DNA of 31,125 nucleotides from Mesorhizobium amorphae (GCA_003240775.1 QFNI01000046.1:1-31125); one strand, 5' to 3'. Shown: positions 17,511-25,525, numbered from the stretch's first letter. Notes: a model not told the origin generated them from the sequence alone. Program-made: numbers and translations.

Positions 17511-18752
17511 ATGTCTTCCGCCGTGTCCCCGCTCGCGCCCAAGACCGTTCCCGCCATGCCCCCGATCGAGGGCGTGGCCATCGCGACGGCGGAAGCCGGC
17601 ATCAAGTACAAGAACCGCACCGACCTTCTTCTGATGACGCTCGGCGCGGGCACCGAGGTGGCCGGCGTGTTCACCCGCTCGCGCTGCCCCTCCGCCCCCG
17701 TCGATTTCTGCCGCGCGAACCTGCGCGGCGGCCAGGCGCGCGCGCTCGTGGTCAATTCCGGCAACGCCAACGCCTTCACCGGCAAGCGCGGGCGTGAATC
17801 GACGGATGCGACGGCGGAGAGTGCGGCGCACGCCGTGGGCTGCGACGTCGGCGAGGTCTTTCTCGCCTCGACGGGCGTGATCGGCGAGCCGCTCGACGCC
17901 GGGAAGTTCTCCCACCTGCTTTCTGGCCTTGCGGGCGAGGCCAAGCCCGAGCGCTGGTCGGAAGCCGCTTCCGCCATCATGACCACCGACACGTTCCCCA
18001 AGATGGCCACCCGCACGGTGGCGTTGGGCGATGCGCAAGTCACCATCAACGGCATCGCCAAGGGGGCGGGCATGATCGCGCCCGACATGGCGACCATGCT
18101 GTCCTTCGTGGCGACCGACGCTCCGATCGCCGCCGCCGCTCTCCAGGCCCTGCTGTCGGCCGGCGTGGAAGGCAGCTTCAACGCTGTGACGGTGGACAGC
18201 GACACCTCCACCAGCGACACGCTGCTCCTGTTCGCCACGGGTGCCGCCGCCGCGCGTGGCGCGCCGCGCATTGAGGCACCCTCCGACCCGCGCTTGCAGC
18301 CCTTCCGCGAAGCCCTCTTCGACCTCCTGAAGGATTTGGCCCGCCAGGTGGTGCGCGACGGCGAGGGCGCGCGCAAGGAGATCGCCGTCACCGTGCAAGG
18401 TGCGGAAAGCGCTTCCTCCGCCAAGCGCATCGCGCTTTCCATCGCCAACTCGCCGCTGGTGAAGACGGCCGTGGCGGGCGAGGACGCCAATTGGGGCCGC
18501 GTGGTGATGGCGGTGGGCAAGGCCGGCGAGCCGGCCGACCGCGACCGTCTCTCCATCTGGTTCGGCGAGCATCGCCTGGCCTTCGAAGGCGAGCGCGACC
18601 CGAGCTATTCGGAGGCCGCCACCTCGGCCTACATGAAGGAAGAATCGATCGCCATCCGCGTGGACCTGGGCCTGGGCGACGGCGAGGCCACGGTCTGGAC
18701 CTGCGACCTCACCAAGGAATATGTCGCCATCAACGGCGACTACCGGTCCTGA
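17511..18752 (+). CDS. argJ: Bifunctional glutamate N-acetyltransferase / amino-acid acetyltransferase
   Basis: A 413-residue enzyme of the cyclic arginine pathway. It moves the acetyl group from N-acetylornithine to glutamate and can use acetyl-CoA. The precursor cleaves itself before a threonine: the site is in GAGMIAPDMATMLSF, with the nucleophile T195. Other family blocks are VNSGNANAFTGKRG, STGVIGEPLD, AIMTTDTFPK, VDSDTSTSDTLLLFATG and ANSPLVKTAVAGEDANWGR. The end YVAINGDYRS is the typical conserved C-terminus. It leads a tight group with a GNAT acetyltransferase and mutT. Confidence 0.97.
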   Translation: MSSAVSPLAPKTVPAMPPIEGVAIATAEAGIKYKNRTDLLLMTLGAGTEVAGVFTRSRCPSAPVDFCRANLRGGQARALVVNSGNANAFTGKRGRESTDATAESAAHAVGCDVGEVFLASTGVIGEPLDAGKFSHLLSGLAGEAKPERWSEAASAIMTTDTFPKMATRTVALGDAQVTINGIAKGAGMIAPDMATMLSFVATDAPIAAAALQALLSAGVEGSFNAVTVDSDTSTSDTLLLFATGAAAARGAPRIEAPSDPRLQPFREALFDLLKDLARQVVRDGEGARKEIAVTVQGAESASSAKRIALSIANSPLVKTAVAGEDANWGRVVMAVGKAGEPADRDRLSIWFGEHRLAFEGERDPSYSEAATSAYMKEESIAIRVDLGLGDGEATVWTCDLTKEYVAINGDYRS

Positions 18753-18764
18753 GGCGCAGCACAA

Positions 18765-19529
18765 TTGCGGCCGCCACCCGCCGAACTCGCCATCGTCCGA
18801 CGCTTCGAGGCGGCGGGCTTCCGCGCCTGGCCGGCGGAGACGGCGCAGTATGACGGCACATGGCTCTTGCGCCTCGACAGCGGGCATGCGGCAAAGCGGC
18901 TGAACTCGGTGAACCCGCTCGACCCCGGCGACGCCACGCAGGCGGCCGCGCGCGTCGAGCGCGCCGCCCAGCGCTTCACCGAAGCCCATCGCCCGCTCAC
19001 CTTCCGCATGTCGCCCCTCGGCGGGGACACGCTGGAGGAGCATTTCGACCGCGAAGGCTGGAGCCGCTTCGGCCATTCGATCGTGATGCGCCGGGCGCTC
19101 GACGAGGATGTGGTGGCGGACGCCCTCGACCAGATTCCGCTCAAGGACGGCAGGCGTTTCACCGCGGCCCTCGCCCGCGTGCAGGGGGCCCGGCCCGACG
19201 CTGCCCGCGGCCTTCAGACCATCATCGAGCGTGTTCCGGCCGAGGCGGGGCTCTTTCTGATCGAGCGCGACGGCATTCCGCTCGCGGGCACCGTTTGCGT
19301 CCACGATGGCGAGCTTGCCGGGCTTTTCGAGGTGGCGACGCACCAGAGCGTGCGCGGCCAGGGTTTCGGGCGGCGCATCGCGCTGTCGGCGCTGAAATGG
19401 GCGCGGGGCCGCGGCGCGCGCCAGGCCTGGCTGCAGGTCGAGGCCGACAACGCCGTGGCGCTCGGTCTCTACGGCTCGCTCGGCTTCGGCGAACTCTACC
19501 GCTACAGCTATCGGAGACCGCCCGCATGA
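18765..19529 (+). CDS. GNAT family N-acetyltransferase
   Basis: Starts at TTG 18765, 12 bases after argJ, with GAGG overlapping the argJ stop as ribosome-binding site; 254 residues. The N-terminal half carries FEAAGFRAWPAE, YDGTWLLRL and AKRLNSVNPLDPGD, a block seen in a group of rhizobial GNAT proteins. The C-terminal half is the acetyl-CoA fold: IERDGIPLAGTVCVHDG, then the pyrophosphate loop VRGQGFGRRI, and VEADNAVALGLYGSLGFGEL. Its substrate is unknown. It overlaps mutT by four bases (ATGA), so the two are translationally coupled. Confidence 0.88.
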   Translation: MRPPPAELAIVRRFEAAGFRAWPAETAQYDGTWLLRLDSGHAAKRLNSVNPLDPGDATQAAARVERAAQRFTEAHRPLTFRMSPLGGDTLEEHFDREGWSRFGHSIVMRRALDEDVVADALDQIPLKDGRRFTAALARVQGARPDAARGLQTIIERVPAEAGLFLIERDGIPLAGTVCVHDGELAGLFEVATHQSVRGQGFGRRIALSALKWARGRGARQAWLQVEADNAVALGLYGSLGFGELYRYSYRRPPA

Positions 19530-19933
19530 GCGCCAAGCCCATCCTGCTCGTCGCCGCCTGCGCGCTTCTCGACGCCGACAACCGCGTGCTGATCGCCCAG
19601 CGCCCCGAGGGCAAGCCGATGGCCGGCCTTTGGGAGTTTCCCGGCGGCAAGGTGGAGCCGGGCGAGACGCCCGAGGAGACCCTGATCCGCGAGCTGCGCG
19701 AGGAACTCGGCATCGAGACCAGGGTGGCCTGTCTCGCGCCGCTCACCTTCGCCAGCCACCCCTACGAGGCCTTCCACCTCCTGATGCCGCTCTTCGTCTG
19801 CCGCCGCTACGAGGGCCAGCCGCAGGGGCGCGAAGGGCAGGCGCTCAAATGGGTGCGCGCCAACCGGCTGCGCGACTGGCCGATGCCGCCTGCCGACGAG
19901 CCGCTGATCCCCTTCCTCGCCGACCTGCTCTGA
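19526..19933 (+). CDS. mutT: MutT-type (8-oxo-)dGTP diphosphatase, Nudix hydrolase
   Basis: A 135-residue Nudix protein. The Nudix box occupies residues 41-63 and matches G-x5-E-x7-R-E-U-x-E-E-x-G-U exactly (G41, E47, R55, E56, E59, E60, G62). The preceding VLIAQRPEGKPMAGLWEFPG and the following PLTFASHPYEAFHLLMPLFVC are typical of MutT rather than other Nudix groups. It removes oxidised dGTP from the nucleotide pool and so prevents A:T to C:G changes. The ATG lies within the stop of the GNAT gene (ATGA). The argJ - GNAT - mutT order recurs in Rhizobiales. Confidence 0.93.
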   Translation: MSAKPILLVAACALLDADNRVLIAQRPEGKPMAGLWEFPGGKVEPGETPEETLIRELREELGIETRVACLAPLTFASHPYEAFHLLMPLFVCRRYEGQPQGREGQALKWVRANRLRDWPMPPADEPLIPFLADLL

Positions 19934-19946
19934 CCCCGGCGGTTAA

Positions 19947-19967
19947 GGCCCCGTTAGGGGTTCCTTT
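19947..19967 (+). terminator. Weak hairpin after mutT
   Basis: GGCCCC GTTA GGGGTT forms a 4-bp G-C core with two G-T pairs, followed by CCTTTCGTATTT. It could end the argJ-mutT transcript; it is short and the T-run is broken. Confidence 0.35.
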
Positions 19968-20007
19968 CGTATTTGAACGGGTGCGGCAATGGGACAGGAT
20001 GGCTCCA

Positions 20008-20325
20008 ATGACGGCACGCAGCGAGTGGGACCTGGTTCGGATCGCAAAGCCTTCGCGGCTGGCCGAAGCCGGCTCGGGCATCATGCGGGCAACGCTTCTG
20101 TTCGGCTCGGCGGCGATCGCGATTGCAATGTTCGCCGTTCCCGCGCTCGACCGTGCAACCCGGTCGGACACGCAGGCAGCTTCCCTCTACGGCCTCGACA
20201 CCATGTCCACCGGCTCGGTTCGCCGCGACGGCGAGACGATCACCATCCGCCGCAGCGTCTTGCAGTCCTCGCCCGATGCGGTCTGTGTGATCCGCGAGAA
20301 TGGTTCGCGCCGCGGCGCATGCTGA
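20008..20325 (+). CDS. Small single-pass membrane protein, unknown function
   Basis: A 105-residue protein from the ATG at 20008, with AGGA 8 bases before it; ATG 19999 is possible. One hydrophobic helix (ATLLFGSAAIAIAMFAVPAL) sits at about residues 28-47. It is followed by a short polar tail with TMSTGSVRRDGETITIRRSV and a C-terminal pair of cysteines in DAVCVIRENGSRRGAC, which would form a disulfide if the tail is periplasmic. Codon use is fully coding-like. It precedes the Flp pilin gene by 66 bases on the same strand, which suggests a related role, but no known family function is recognised. Confidence 0.75.
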   Translation: MTARSEWDLVRIAKPSRLAEAGSGIMRATLLFGSAAIAIAMFAVPALDRATRSDTQAASLYGLDTMSTGSVRRDGETITIRRSVLQSSPDAVCVIRENGSRRGAC

Positions 20326-20391
20326 ACGATTTTCTTAACGGTTTCTTCCGACGTGCCCGCTAGTCTCGCGAAGACTGAGGGCGTGGGGCCG

Positions 20392-20565
20392 ATGACGTTG
20401 ATCAAGCGATTTCTGCGGGATGAAAGCGGCGCAACCGTCGTCGAATACGGCTTGATCCTGGCGGTTCTGTCGCTGGTGATCGTCGCCGGCATCGGCAAGG
20501 TAGCCGACAGCATCGAGTTCCTGTTCGCCGACAACAACAGCCAGCTCCAGCAGGCCTTCCGGTAA
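20392..20565 (+). CDS. Flp/Fap-type IVb pilin (orphan)
   Basis: A 57-residue prepilin starting at ATG 20392. The short basic leader MTLIKRFLRDESG ends in Gly, and the prepilin peptidase site is SG before ATVVEYGLILAVLSLVIVAG; the conserved Glu-Tyr (EY) and hydrophobic helix are those of Flp pilins of Tad systems. The C-terminal tail is short and Gln/Asn-rich. No tad/cpa assembly genes are in this window, so export and processing must use a locus elsewhere. The stop is only three bases from that of the convergent methyltransferase gene. Confidence 0.9.
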   Translation: MTLIKRFLRDESGATVVEYGLILAVLSLVIVAGIGKVADSIEFLFADNNSQLQQAFR

Positions 20566-20568
20566 GCC

Positions 20569-21429
20569 TCAAACCTTCTTCAAGGCGTCCGCCAGCGAAA
20601 TCTGCGCCGAGCCGGGCTTCAGCGGCTTGGATTGCGTGTGGTGCGGTGCCCAGCCTGACATCCACAGGATGTTGAAGGTGGCGCGGATGCGTCCATCGGG
20701 GTCCGCGAAGTTTTCCGCATAGTGCCTTGCTGCTTCGGCAAAAAGCGCCCGCGTCGCCGGCCGCCTCGTGCGCTCGCTGAGCGCGCTGGTCGCACCCATG
20801 GCGCGCAGATCGGCCAAAAGCGCAAACATCGAATCGTAGCGTACGGTGACCGGCTCCACATCGGTCACCGGCAAAGCCAGTCCCGCGCGCTGCAGAAGCC
20901 CGCCCGCGTCCCGCACCTCCGCAAAGGGATAGACGCGCGGCGCGACCCCGCCGCCCAGCGCGCTTTCGGCGGCAAGCAGGCTCTCGCGCAACTCGCCGAG
21001 TGTTCCGCTGCCCATCATCGCGCCCAGAAAAAGCCCATCCGGCTTGAGCGCGCGACGAAGCTGGATGAGCAGCCCCGCCACATCGTTGGTTTCGTGCAGC
21101 GAAAGGAGCGACACCGCGAGGTCGAGGCTTTCGGGCGGGAGCGGAACCGTCTCGGCTTCCGCCAGCACGTCCCCTTCGCCTGCCCAATCGGGGTGGGCTT
21201 CCACGCGCAGCACCGTGTCCACCTTGCCGCTCGCACGCAAGGCATCGGCCGCGTGCGGCGTGTTGGCAAAAAACGTCGCGGCATGCGGAAAGCGGCGCGC
21301 GGTGGCGCCCAGCCGGTCGCGCAGGTCTTCGGCCGCGCGAGAGAGCAGGAAGTCCGCGCCTGCAACCGGGTGTCTTGCCGCGCGAAGCTTGCGGGCCAGC
21401 GCCAATTGGCTGTCGAAAAGTTGCTGCAC
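20569..21429 (-). CDS. NDUFAF5-like SAM-dependent methyltransferase
   Basis: About 286 residues from a GTG at 21429 (VQQLFDSQLALARKLRAARH); an ATG at 21483 would add 18 non-conserved residues. The family begins near FDSQLALAR. The SAM fold is poorly canonical at motif I (TVLRVEAHPDWAG) but clear in motifs II-III: VPLPPESLDLAVSLLSLHE, NDVAGLLIQLRRALKPDGLF. The C-terminal part (DVEPVTVRYDSMFALLADLR, then GATSAL) and the ending FNILWMSGWAPH are typical of the alphaproteobacterial relatives of mitochondrial NDUFAF5, a complex I assembly factor that hydroxylates an arginine. The bacterial function is unproven. It is divergent from comF. Confidence 0.82.
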   Translation of the reverse strand: MQQLFDSQLALARKLRAARHPVAGADFLLSRAAEDLRDRLGATARRFPHAATFFANTPHAADALRASGKVDTVLRVEAHPDWAGEGDVLAEAETVPLPPESLDLAVSLLSLHETNDVAGLLIQLRRALKPDGLFLGAMMGSGTLGELRESLLAAESALGGGVAPRVYPFAEVRDAGGLLQRAGLALPVTDVEPVTVRYDSMFALLADLRAMGATSALSERTRRPATRALFAEAARHYAENFADPDGRIRATFNILWMSGWAPHHTQSKPLKPGSAQISLADALKKV

Positions 21430-21515
21430 GCGGCGGGCCTTTCGCGGTCGCCCCTTGCCGGAAGGCGCGGGGCAGCCGAACATCGAAGCGGGTTTCCTGC
21501 CACGTGGAACGGTTG

Positions 21516-22328
21516 ATGGCCGAGATCAAGGCCGATGGTGGAGGATGGCGTTTCGCTTGCCGCGCTGTGTTGCGCGCAGCAGGCGCCGGCGGGCGCCTGC
21601 TGTTTCCGCCGGTCTGCGCGGGATGCCGCAGGCTGGTGGCCGAGCCCGGCGCGCTCTGTGCCCGGTGCTGGCCGAGCCTCCGCTTCATCGAGGCTCCACT
21701 GTGTCCGGTGATGGGCACGCCGTTTGCCCATGAGATGGGGGAGGGATTCTTGTCCGCGGAGGCCATCACCGATCCGCCGCTTTTTTCGCGCGCGCGGGCC
21801 GCCGTCATCTACGAGGGCGTCGCGGGGCGCATGGTGCAGGCGCTCAAATATGCGGATCGCACCGACCTCGCGCCCTGGATGGCGCGCTGGATGGCGCGGG
21901 CCGGGCACGAACTCATCGCCGATGCCGATCTCGTCGTGCCCGTGCCGCTGCACTGGCGCCGCTTCTGGTCAAGGCGCTTCAACCAGTCTGCCGAACTCGG
22001 CCGCGCGCTTTCCGAGCGCACCGGCTTGCGTTTTGCGCCGGAAGCGCTGGTGCGCGCCAAGAACACGCGCCAGCAAGTGGGCTTGCGCACCCGCGAGCGC
22101 ACCGAAAACGTCCGCGCGGCCTTTGCCGTGCCCGAGCCCTTCCGCCCGCTGGTGAAACACCGCCGCGTGATCCTCGTGGACGACGTCTTCACCACGGGCG
22201 CCACCGTCGGGGCCGCCACCCGCGCACTTCTGAAAGGCGGCGCGGCCCGTGTCGACGTCCTGACTTTCGCGCGCGTGCTGCCGGGCAGAACCGGGGACTT
22301 TCTCGACGATCGGGGAATGCATATATGA
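21516..22328 (+). CDS. comF: ComF family phosphoribosyltransferase-like protein
   Basis: A 270-residue protein from ATG 21516. An N-terminal zinc-finger-like segment CAGCRRLVAEPGALCARC is followed by the ComF core: YEGVAGRMVQALKYADRTDL, VVPVPLHWRRFWSRRFNQ, VRAKNTRQQVGLRTRERTEN. It ends with the phosphoribosyltransferase PRPP loop VILVDDVFTTGATVGAA. ComF proteins take part in natural transformation in some bacteria and act on single-stranded DNA with other competence factors; in Rhizobiales the gene is widespread and its role is less clear. It is the first gene of a same-strand run with grxC, 28 bases downstream. Confidence 0.92.
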   Translation: MAEIKADGGGWRFACRAVLRAAGAGGRLLFPPVCAGCRRLVAEPGALCARCWPSLRFIEAPLCPVMGTPFAHEMGEGFLSAEAITDPPLFSRARAAVIYEGVAGRMVQALKYADRTDLAPWMARWMARAGHELIADADLVVPVPLHWRRFWSRRFNQSAELGRALSERTGLRFAPEALVRAKNTRQQVGLRTRERTENVRAAFAVPEPFRPLVKHRRVILVDDVFTTGATVGAATRALLKGGAARVDVLTFARVLPGRTGDFLDDRGMHI

Positions 22329-22356
22329 CGCCGCAAAGACAGGCAGGGCCCAAGCA

Positions 22357-22623
22357 ATGCAGGACGTGACGATCTACACAAGGATGGGCTGCGGCTATTG
22401 CACGGCGGCCAAGCGGCTGCTCGACAAGAAGAGCGTTTCCTACACCGAACACGATGCGAGCTTCTCGCCCGAGCTTCGCCAGGAGATGATCACGCGCTCC
22501 GGCCGCTCCACCTTCCCGCAGATCTTCGTGGGAGAGACCCATGTCGGCGGCTGCGACGACCTCCATGCGCTCGAATCCGCCGGCAAGCTCGACGGCCTGC
22601 TGGAAACCGGGCGTCTCGCCTGA
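22357..22623 (+). CDS. grxC: Glutaredoxin 3
   Basis: An 88-residue dithiol glutaredoxin. The active site CGYC is at residues 12-15 in IYTRMGCGYCTAAKRLL. The glutathione-binding TFPQIFVGETHVGGCDD follows at about 57-73, containing the cis-Pro and the GG turn. It reduces disulfides using glutathione in the cytosol. CGYC rather than CPYC is a common variant in alphaproteobacteria. The stop overlaps the next start (TGATG). Confidence 0.95.
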   Translation: MQDVTIYTRMGCGYCTAAKRLLDKKSVSYTEHDASFSPELRQEMITRSGRSTFPQIFVGETHVGGCDDLHALESAGKLDGLLETGRLA

Positions 22624-23450
22624 TGGCGTTCACGGCCGCGCTTCTGCAGATGCGCTCGGGCACCGAGCCTGGGCGCAACATCGAGGCCATGCGCACGCTG
22701 GCGCACGAGGCGGCTGCTGCGGGCGCGACCTATCTCCAGACGCCCGAAATGACCGGCGCGCTGGTGCGCGACCGCGCGGCTTTGCGCGCCATGCTGAAGT
22801 CCGATGACGAGGACGGTGTGGTCGCCGCCGCGCGCGACCTCGCCACAGAGCTCGGCGTCTGGTTCCATCTCGGCTCCACCGCCATCGCGCGGCCGGACGG
22901 CAAGGTCGCCAACCGCGGCTTCGTGTTCGCGCCCGATGGCAGCCGTACTGCAGTCTATGACAAAATCCACATGTTCGACGTCGATCTCGACAGTGGCGAA
23001 AGCTGGCGGGAGTCGGCCACCTACGAGGCGGGCACCCATGGGCTTGTCGCCCCCGTGGCCGGCGCCCGCATGGGTTTCGCCATCTGCTACGACCTGCGCT
23101 TTCCCCAGCTTTTCCGTGCCGAGGCGCTCGCGGGCGCGCAGGTCCTGACGGCGCCGGCAGCCTTCACGCGTCAGACGGGCGAAGCGCATTGGCATGTGCT
23201 CTTGCGCGCTCGCGCGGTCGAGAACGGCGCCTGGGCGCTCGCAGCGGCCCAGGGCGGTCGCCACGAGGACGGCCGCGAGACCTATGGGCATTCCTTGGTG
23301 GTCGATCCCTGGGGCAGGGTGGTCGCTGAAGCGCCCGGCGACGAGCCCTGCGTGGTGCTGGCCGAGATCGAGCCCGAACAATCGGCGGCTGCGCGCGCCA
23401 AGATCCCCAATCTGCGCAACGCGCGCGAGTTCGGCATGGAGGGCGCGTGA
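22623..23450 (+). CDS. Carbon-nitrogen hydrolase, Nit1-like (deaminated glutathione amidase type)
   Basis: A 275-residue nitrilase-superfamily enzyme with the full catalytic triad: E42 in LQTPEMTG, K114 in YDKIHMFDVD and C155 in GFAICYDLRFP. The segments GSTAIARPDGKVANRGFVF and APAAFTRQTGEAHWHVLLRA, with RAVENGAWALAAAQGG, place it with the Nit1/YbeM group. Nit1 enzymes hydrolyse deaminated glutathione, a side product of transaminases. One-base overlap with grxC and four-base overlap with the DUF1178 gene suggest a single coupled unit. The substrate is inferred from the family and context. Confidence 0.88.
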   Translation: MAFTAALLQMRSGTEPGRNIEAMRTLAHEAAAAGATYLQTPEMTGALVRDRAALRAMLKSDDEDGVVAAARDLATELGVWFHLGSTAIARPDGKVANRGFVFAPDGSRTAVYDKIHMFDVDLDSGESWRESATYEAGTHGLVAPVAGARMGFAICYDLRFPQLFRAEALAGAQVLTAPAAFTRQTGEAHWHVLLRARAVENGAWALAAAQGGRHEDGRETYGHSLVVDPWGRVVAEAPGDEPCVVLAEIEPEQSAAARAKIPNLRNAREFGMEGA

Positions 23451-23872
23451 TCCGCTTCTCGCTGTGCTGCGAGCGGGGCCACGGCTTCGAGGGCTGGTTC
23501 CGCGACAACGGCGACTTCGATGCCCAAAGCGCGCGCGGGCTCGTGGAATGCCCGGTCTGCGGCAACGCCAAGGTGTCGAAGGCCTTGATGGCGCCTGCCG
23601 TTTCCACCGCGCGCAAGCAGGAGAAGATGGCGCTCGCCCGTTCCGCCGAGCAGAAGCGGATCATGGGCGAACTCAAAGCCCTGAGCGAGAAGATGCGCGA
23701 GAACGCCGAGGATGTCGGCGACCGCTTCGCGGCCGAAGCCCGCAAGATCCATTTCGGCGAAGCGGACGCCCGCGGCATCTACGGCCAGGCCACCCCCGAG
23801 GAGGCCGCAAGCCTGCACGAGGACGGCGTGGAGTTCCTGCCGCTCCCGACTTTTCCCGAAGATCGAAACTAG
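23447..23872 (+). CDS. DUF1178 family protein
   Basis: A 141-residue protein starting at GTG 23447, inside the stop of the nitrilase gene (GTGA). The N-terminus is a small zinc-ribbon-like element: MIRFSLCCERGHGFEGWF and VECPVCGNAKVSKALMAPAV, with the likely ligands C7/C8, H12 and the CPVC pair. A charged helix follows, then GDRFAAEARKIHFGEADARG, IYGQATPEEAASLHEDG and EFLPLP. The whole matches DUF1178, which in alphaproteobacteria nearly always follows grxC and the nitrilase. The function is unknown. Confidence 0.9.
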   Translation: MIRFSLCCERGHGFEGWFRDNGDFDAQSARGLVECPVCGNAKVSKALMAPAVSTARKQEKMALARSAEQKRIMGELKALSEKMRENAEDVGDRFAAEARKIHFGEADARGIYGQATPEEAASLHEDGVEFLPLPTFPEDRN

Positions 23873-23905
23873 AGCCAGTCCACGCGAGGCTGCCGCGGAG
23901 GTGCT

Positions 23906-24649
23906 CTACGCGCGTTCGGCGCGCAGCATGTAGTTCACGTCCGTGTCCGTCGAGCGGCCCCACCGGTCGGCGAGCGGATTGTAGGTGACGCCGATCTTTT
24001 CCGTGACCGTCAGGCCCGCCCGCGCGAGCCCCGCTTCCAGTTCCTCGGGCCGCACCAGCTTCTCGTATTGGTGCGTGCCGCGCGGAAGCCAGCCGAGCAC
24101 GTATTCGGCGCCCACGATGGCGAGCCCCCATGCCTTCAGCGTGCGGTTGATGGTGGCCACGAACATGAGGCCGCCCGGCCGCACCATCGCTCCGCATTTC
24201 TCGAGAAAGAGCCCGACATCCGAGACGTGCTCGACCACTTCGAGGTTGAGCACCACGTCGAACGTTTCGCCGGCATCGGCGAGCGCTTCCGCCGTGGTGG
24301 CGCGATAGTCGATCGCCAGGCCGCTCTGTGCGGCGTGAAGGCGCGCGACCTCGATGTTGGTGGCGGACGCATCCGCGCCGACCACGTCTGCACCCAGCCG
24401 CGCCATGGGCTCGCTCATCAATCCGCCGCCGCAGCCGATGTCGAGGATGCGCAGTCCCGCGAGCGGCTTTTCGGCGCGGATGTCGCGCCCGAAGCGCGCG
24501 GCCACCTCGTCGCGGATATAGGCGAGGCGGACGGGGTTGAACTTGTGCAGCGGCTTGAACTTGCCCGCCGGGTTCCACCACTCGGCGGCCAGCCGCGAGA
24601 AGCGCTCGACCTCCGCCTCGTCGATCGTGGTGCGCGCTGCCTCGCTCAT
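23906..24649 (-). CDS. ubiG: Ubiquinone biosynthesis O-methyltransferase
   Basis: A 247-residue SAM methyltransferase for both O-methylation steps of ubiquinone synthesis. It opens with the UbiG hallmark FSRLAAEWWNPAGKFKPLHK and NPVRLAYI. SAM motif I ILDIGCGGG is at 68-76, then MARLGADVVGADAS and FDVVLNLEVVEHVSD. It ends GVTYNPLADRW and DTDVNYMLRAERA, the usual C-terminus. It faces the convergent DUF1178 gene across 33 bases and follows chaC on the same strand after 58 bases. It supplies the quinone acceptor used by ETF dehydrogenase. Confidence 0.96.
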   Translation of the reverse strand: MSEAARTTIDEAEVERFSRLAAEWWNPAGKFKPLHKFNPVRLAYIRDEVAARFGRDIRAEKPLAGLRILDIGCGGGLMSEPMARLGADVVGADASATNIEVARLHAAQSGLAIDYRATTAEALADAGETFDVVLNLEVVEHVSDVGLFLEKCGAMVRPGGLMFVATINRTLKAWGLAIVGAEYVLGWLPRGTHQYEKLVRPEELEAGLARAGLTVTEKIGVTYNPLADRWGRSTDTDVNYMLRAERA

Positions 24650-24707
24650 CGCCTCAATGCCTCAATGCCTCTGTCCGGTATCCCAAGTCGTGCCGGCGCG
24701 GTGGAAG

Positions 24708-25421
24708 TCAAGCGGTCCAGCCTTGGGCCGCCTCGATCCGCTCGGCCACCAGCGCCTGGAGCCGCCAGAGATAGCGGTCGTGGATGCCACGCTCCTCCAG
24801 GGTCTGCACGGTGGAAAAGAGATATTCCGTCATGGAGCCGCGGAAGCCTTGTGCGGTGGCCAGCACCTCGGCCAGCTTTTCGTCAGGCAATCCCGCCACA
24901 TAACGCCCGCTGTTGCGGTTCATCGCGAAGGTGAGCGACTTGAGGTGGCCATCGCCGGTCTCGATCCCGATCCAGCGCGGCGGGAAGGCGGAAGGGATCA
25001 TGCTCATCTCGCGCCGCACCAGGCGGTGGAGGTTTTCTTCCAGCGCGTCAGGCGGCAGGCGGAAGGCCACGCCCCGGCACGAGCCGCCGCGGTCGAGCGC
25101 GAGCATCAGCCCCGGTGCGTCCCGGTTGCCACGCCAGCGATAGTCCCAGCCGAGGCAGAAGGTGCGCCGCCAGCCGCGCGCGGTGGCCAGCCTCTCCTCC
25201 ACGAAGGCGAAATCCGGGTTCCAGATCAGCGAGCCGTAGGCGAACACCCAAAACCCTTCTTCGGGCGCTTGCGCGATCAGCGAGGAAACGATCTCGTCGT
25301 AGTCGGCTTCGGTGGTCGGGCGCATGCCGGGCACGGCCTGGAAGCCGGGATCGACGATCTCGCGCCGCAGCGCTTCCACATGGCGCTCAGACAGGCGCAT
25401 CCGGCGGGGTGCGGGCGGCAT
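24708..25421 (-). CDS. ChaC-like gamma-glutamylcyclotransferase
   Basis: A 237-residue protein from the ATG at 25421, with GGAG 8 bases upstream; the longer frame adds unconserved sequence. The ChaC signature YGSLIWNPDF begins at residue 62 (the substrate-binding loop). It is followed by GWRRTFCLGWDYRWRG, a product-release segment, LDRGGSCRGVAFRLP, and RREMSMIPSAFPPRW. E135 in RREM is the candidate catalytic glutamate, by analogy. ChaC enzymes cut glutathione to 5-oxoproline and Cys-Gly. It is divergent from lysC and may be co-transcribed with ubiG. Confidence 0.88.
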   Translation of the reverse strand: MPPAPRRMRLSERHVEALRREIVDPGFQAVPGMRPTTEADYDEIVSSLIAQAPEEGFWVFAYGSLIWNPDFAFVEERLATARGWRRTFCLGWDYRWRGNRDAPGLMLALDRGGSCRGVAFRLPPDALEENLHRLVRREMSMIPSAFPPRWIGIETGDGHLKSLTFAMNRNSGRYVAGLPDEKLAEVLATAQGFRGSMTEYLFSTVQTLEERGIHDRYLWRLQALVAERIEAAQGWTA

Positions 25422-25496
25422 GGCGTGTCTCCGGGGATCGTGTCGCGCACCGTTGCCGCAACTCGCCCGCGCCTGCAAGCCGGCTCGTTCGCCGAC

Positions 25497-25525
25497 TTGC
25501 ATGGAACGAGGCCGGCGACTATGGA
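25497..25525 (+). promoter_or_regulatory. Weak lysC promoter candidate
   Basis: TTGCAT (25497-25502), 17 bases, TATGGA (25520-25525) is a partial sigma-70-like match about 66 bases before the lysC start. It is three matches of six at each hexamer, so low weight. Confidence 0.22.

Noticed and set aside
21500..21507. Palindrome CCACGTGG between the methyltransferase and comF genes.
   Set aside because: An 8-bp palindrome alone occurs often by chance in G+C-rich DNA and has no second copy nearby.
24652..24672. Tandem repeat of CCTCAATG just upstream of ubiG.
   Set aside because: Two copies of 8 bases are too few and too short to call a repeat element or operator.
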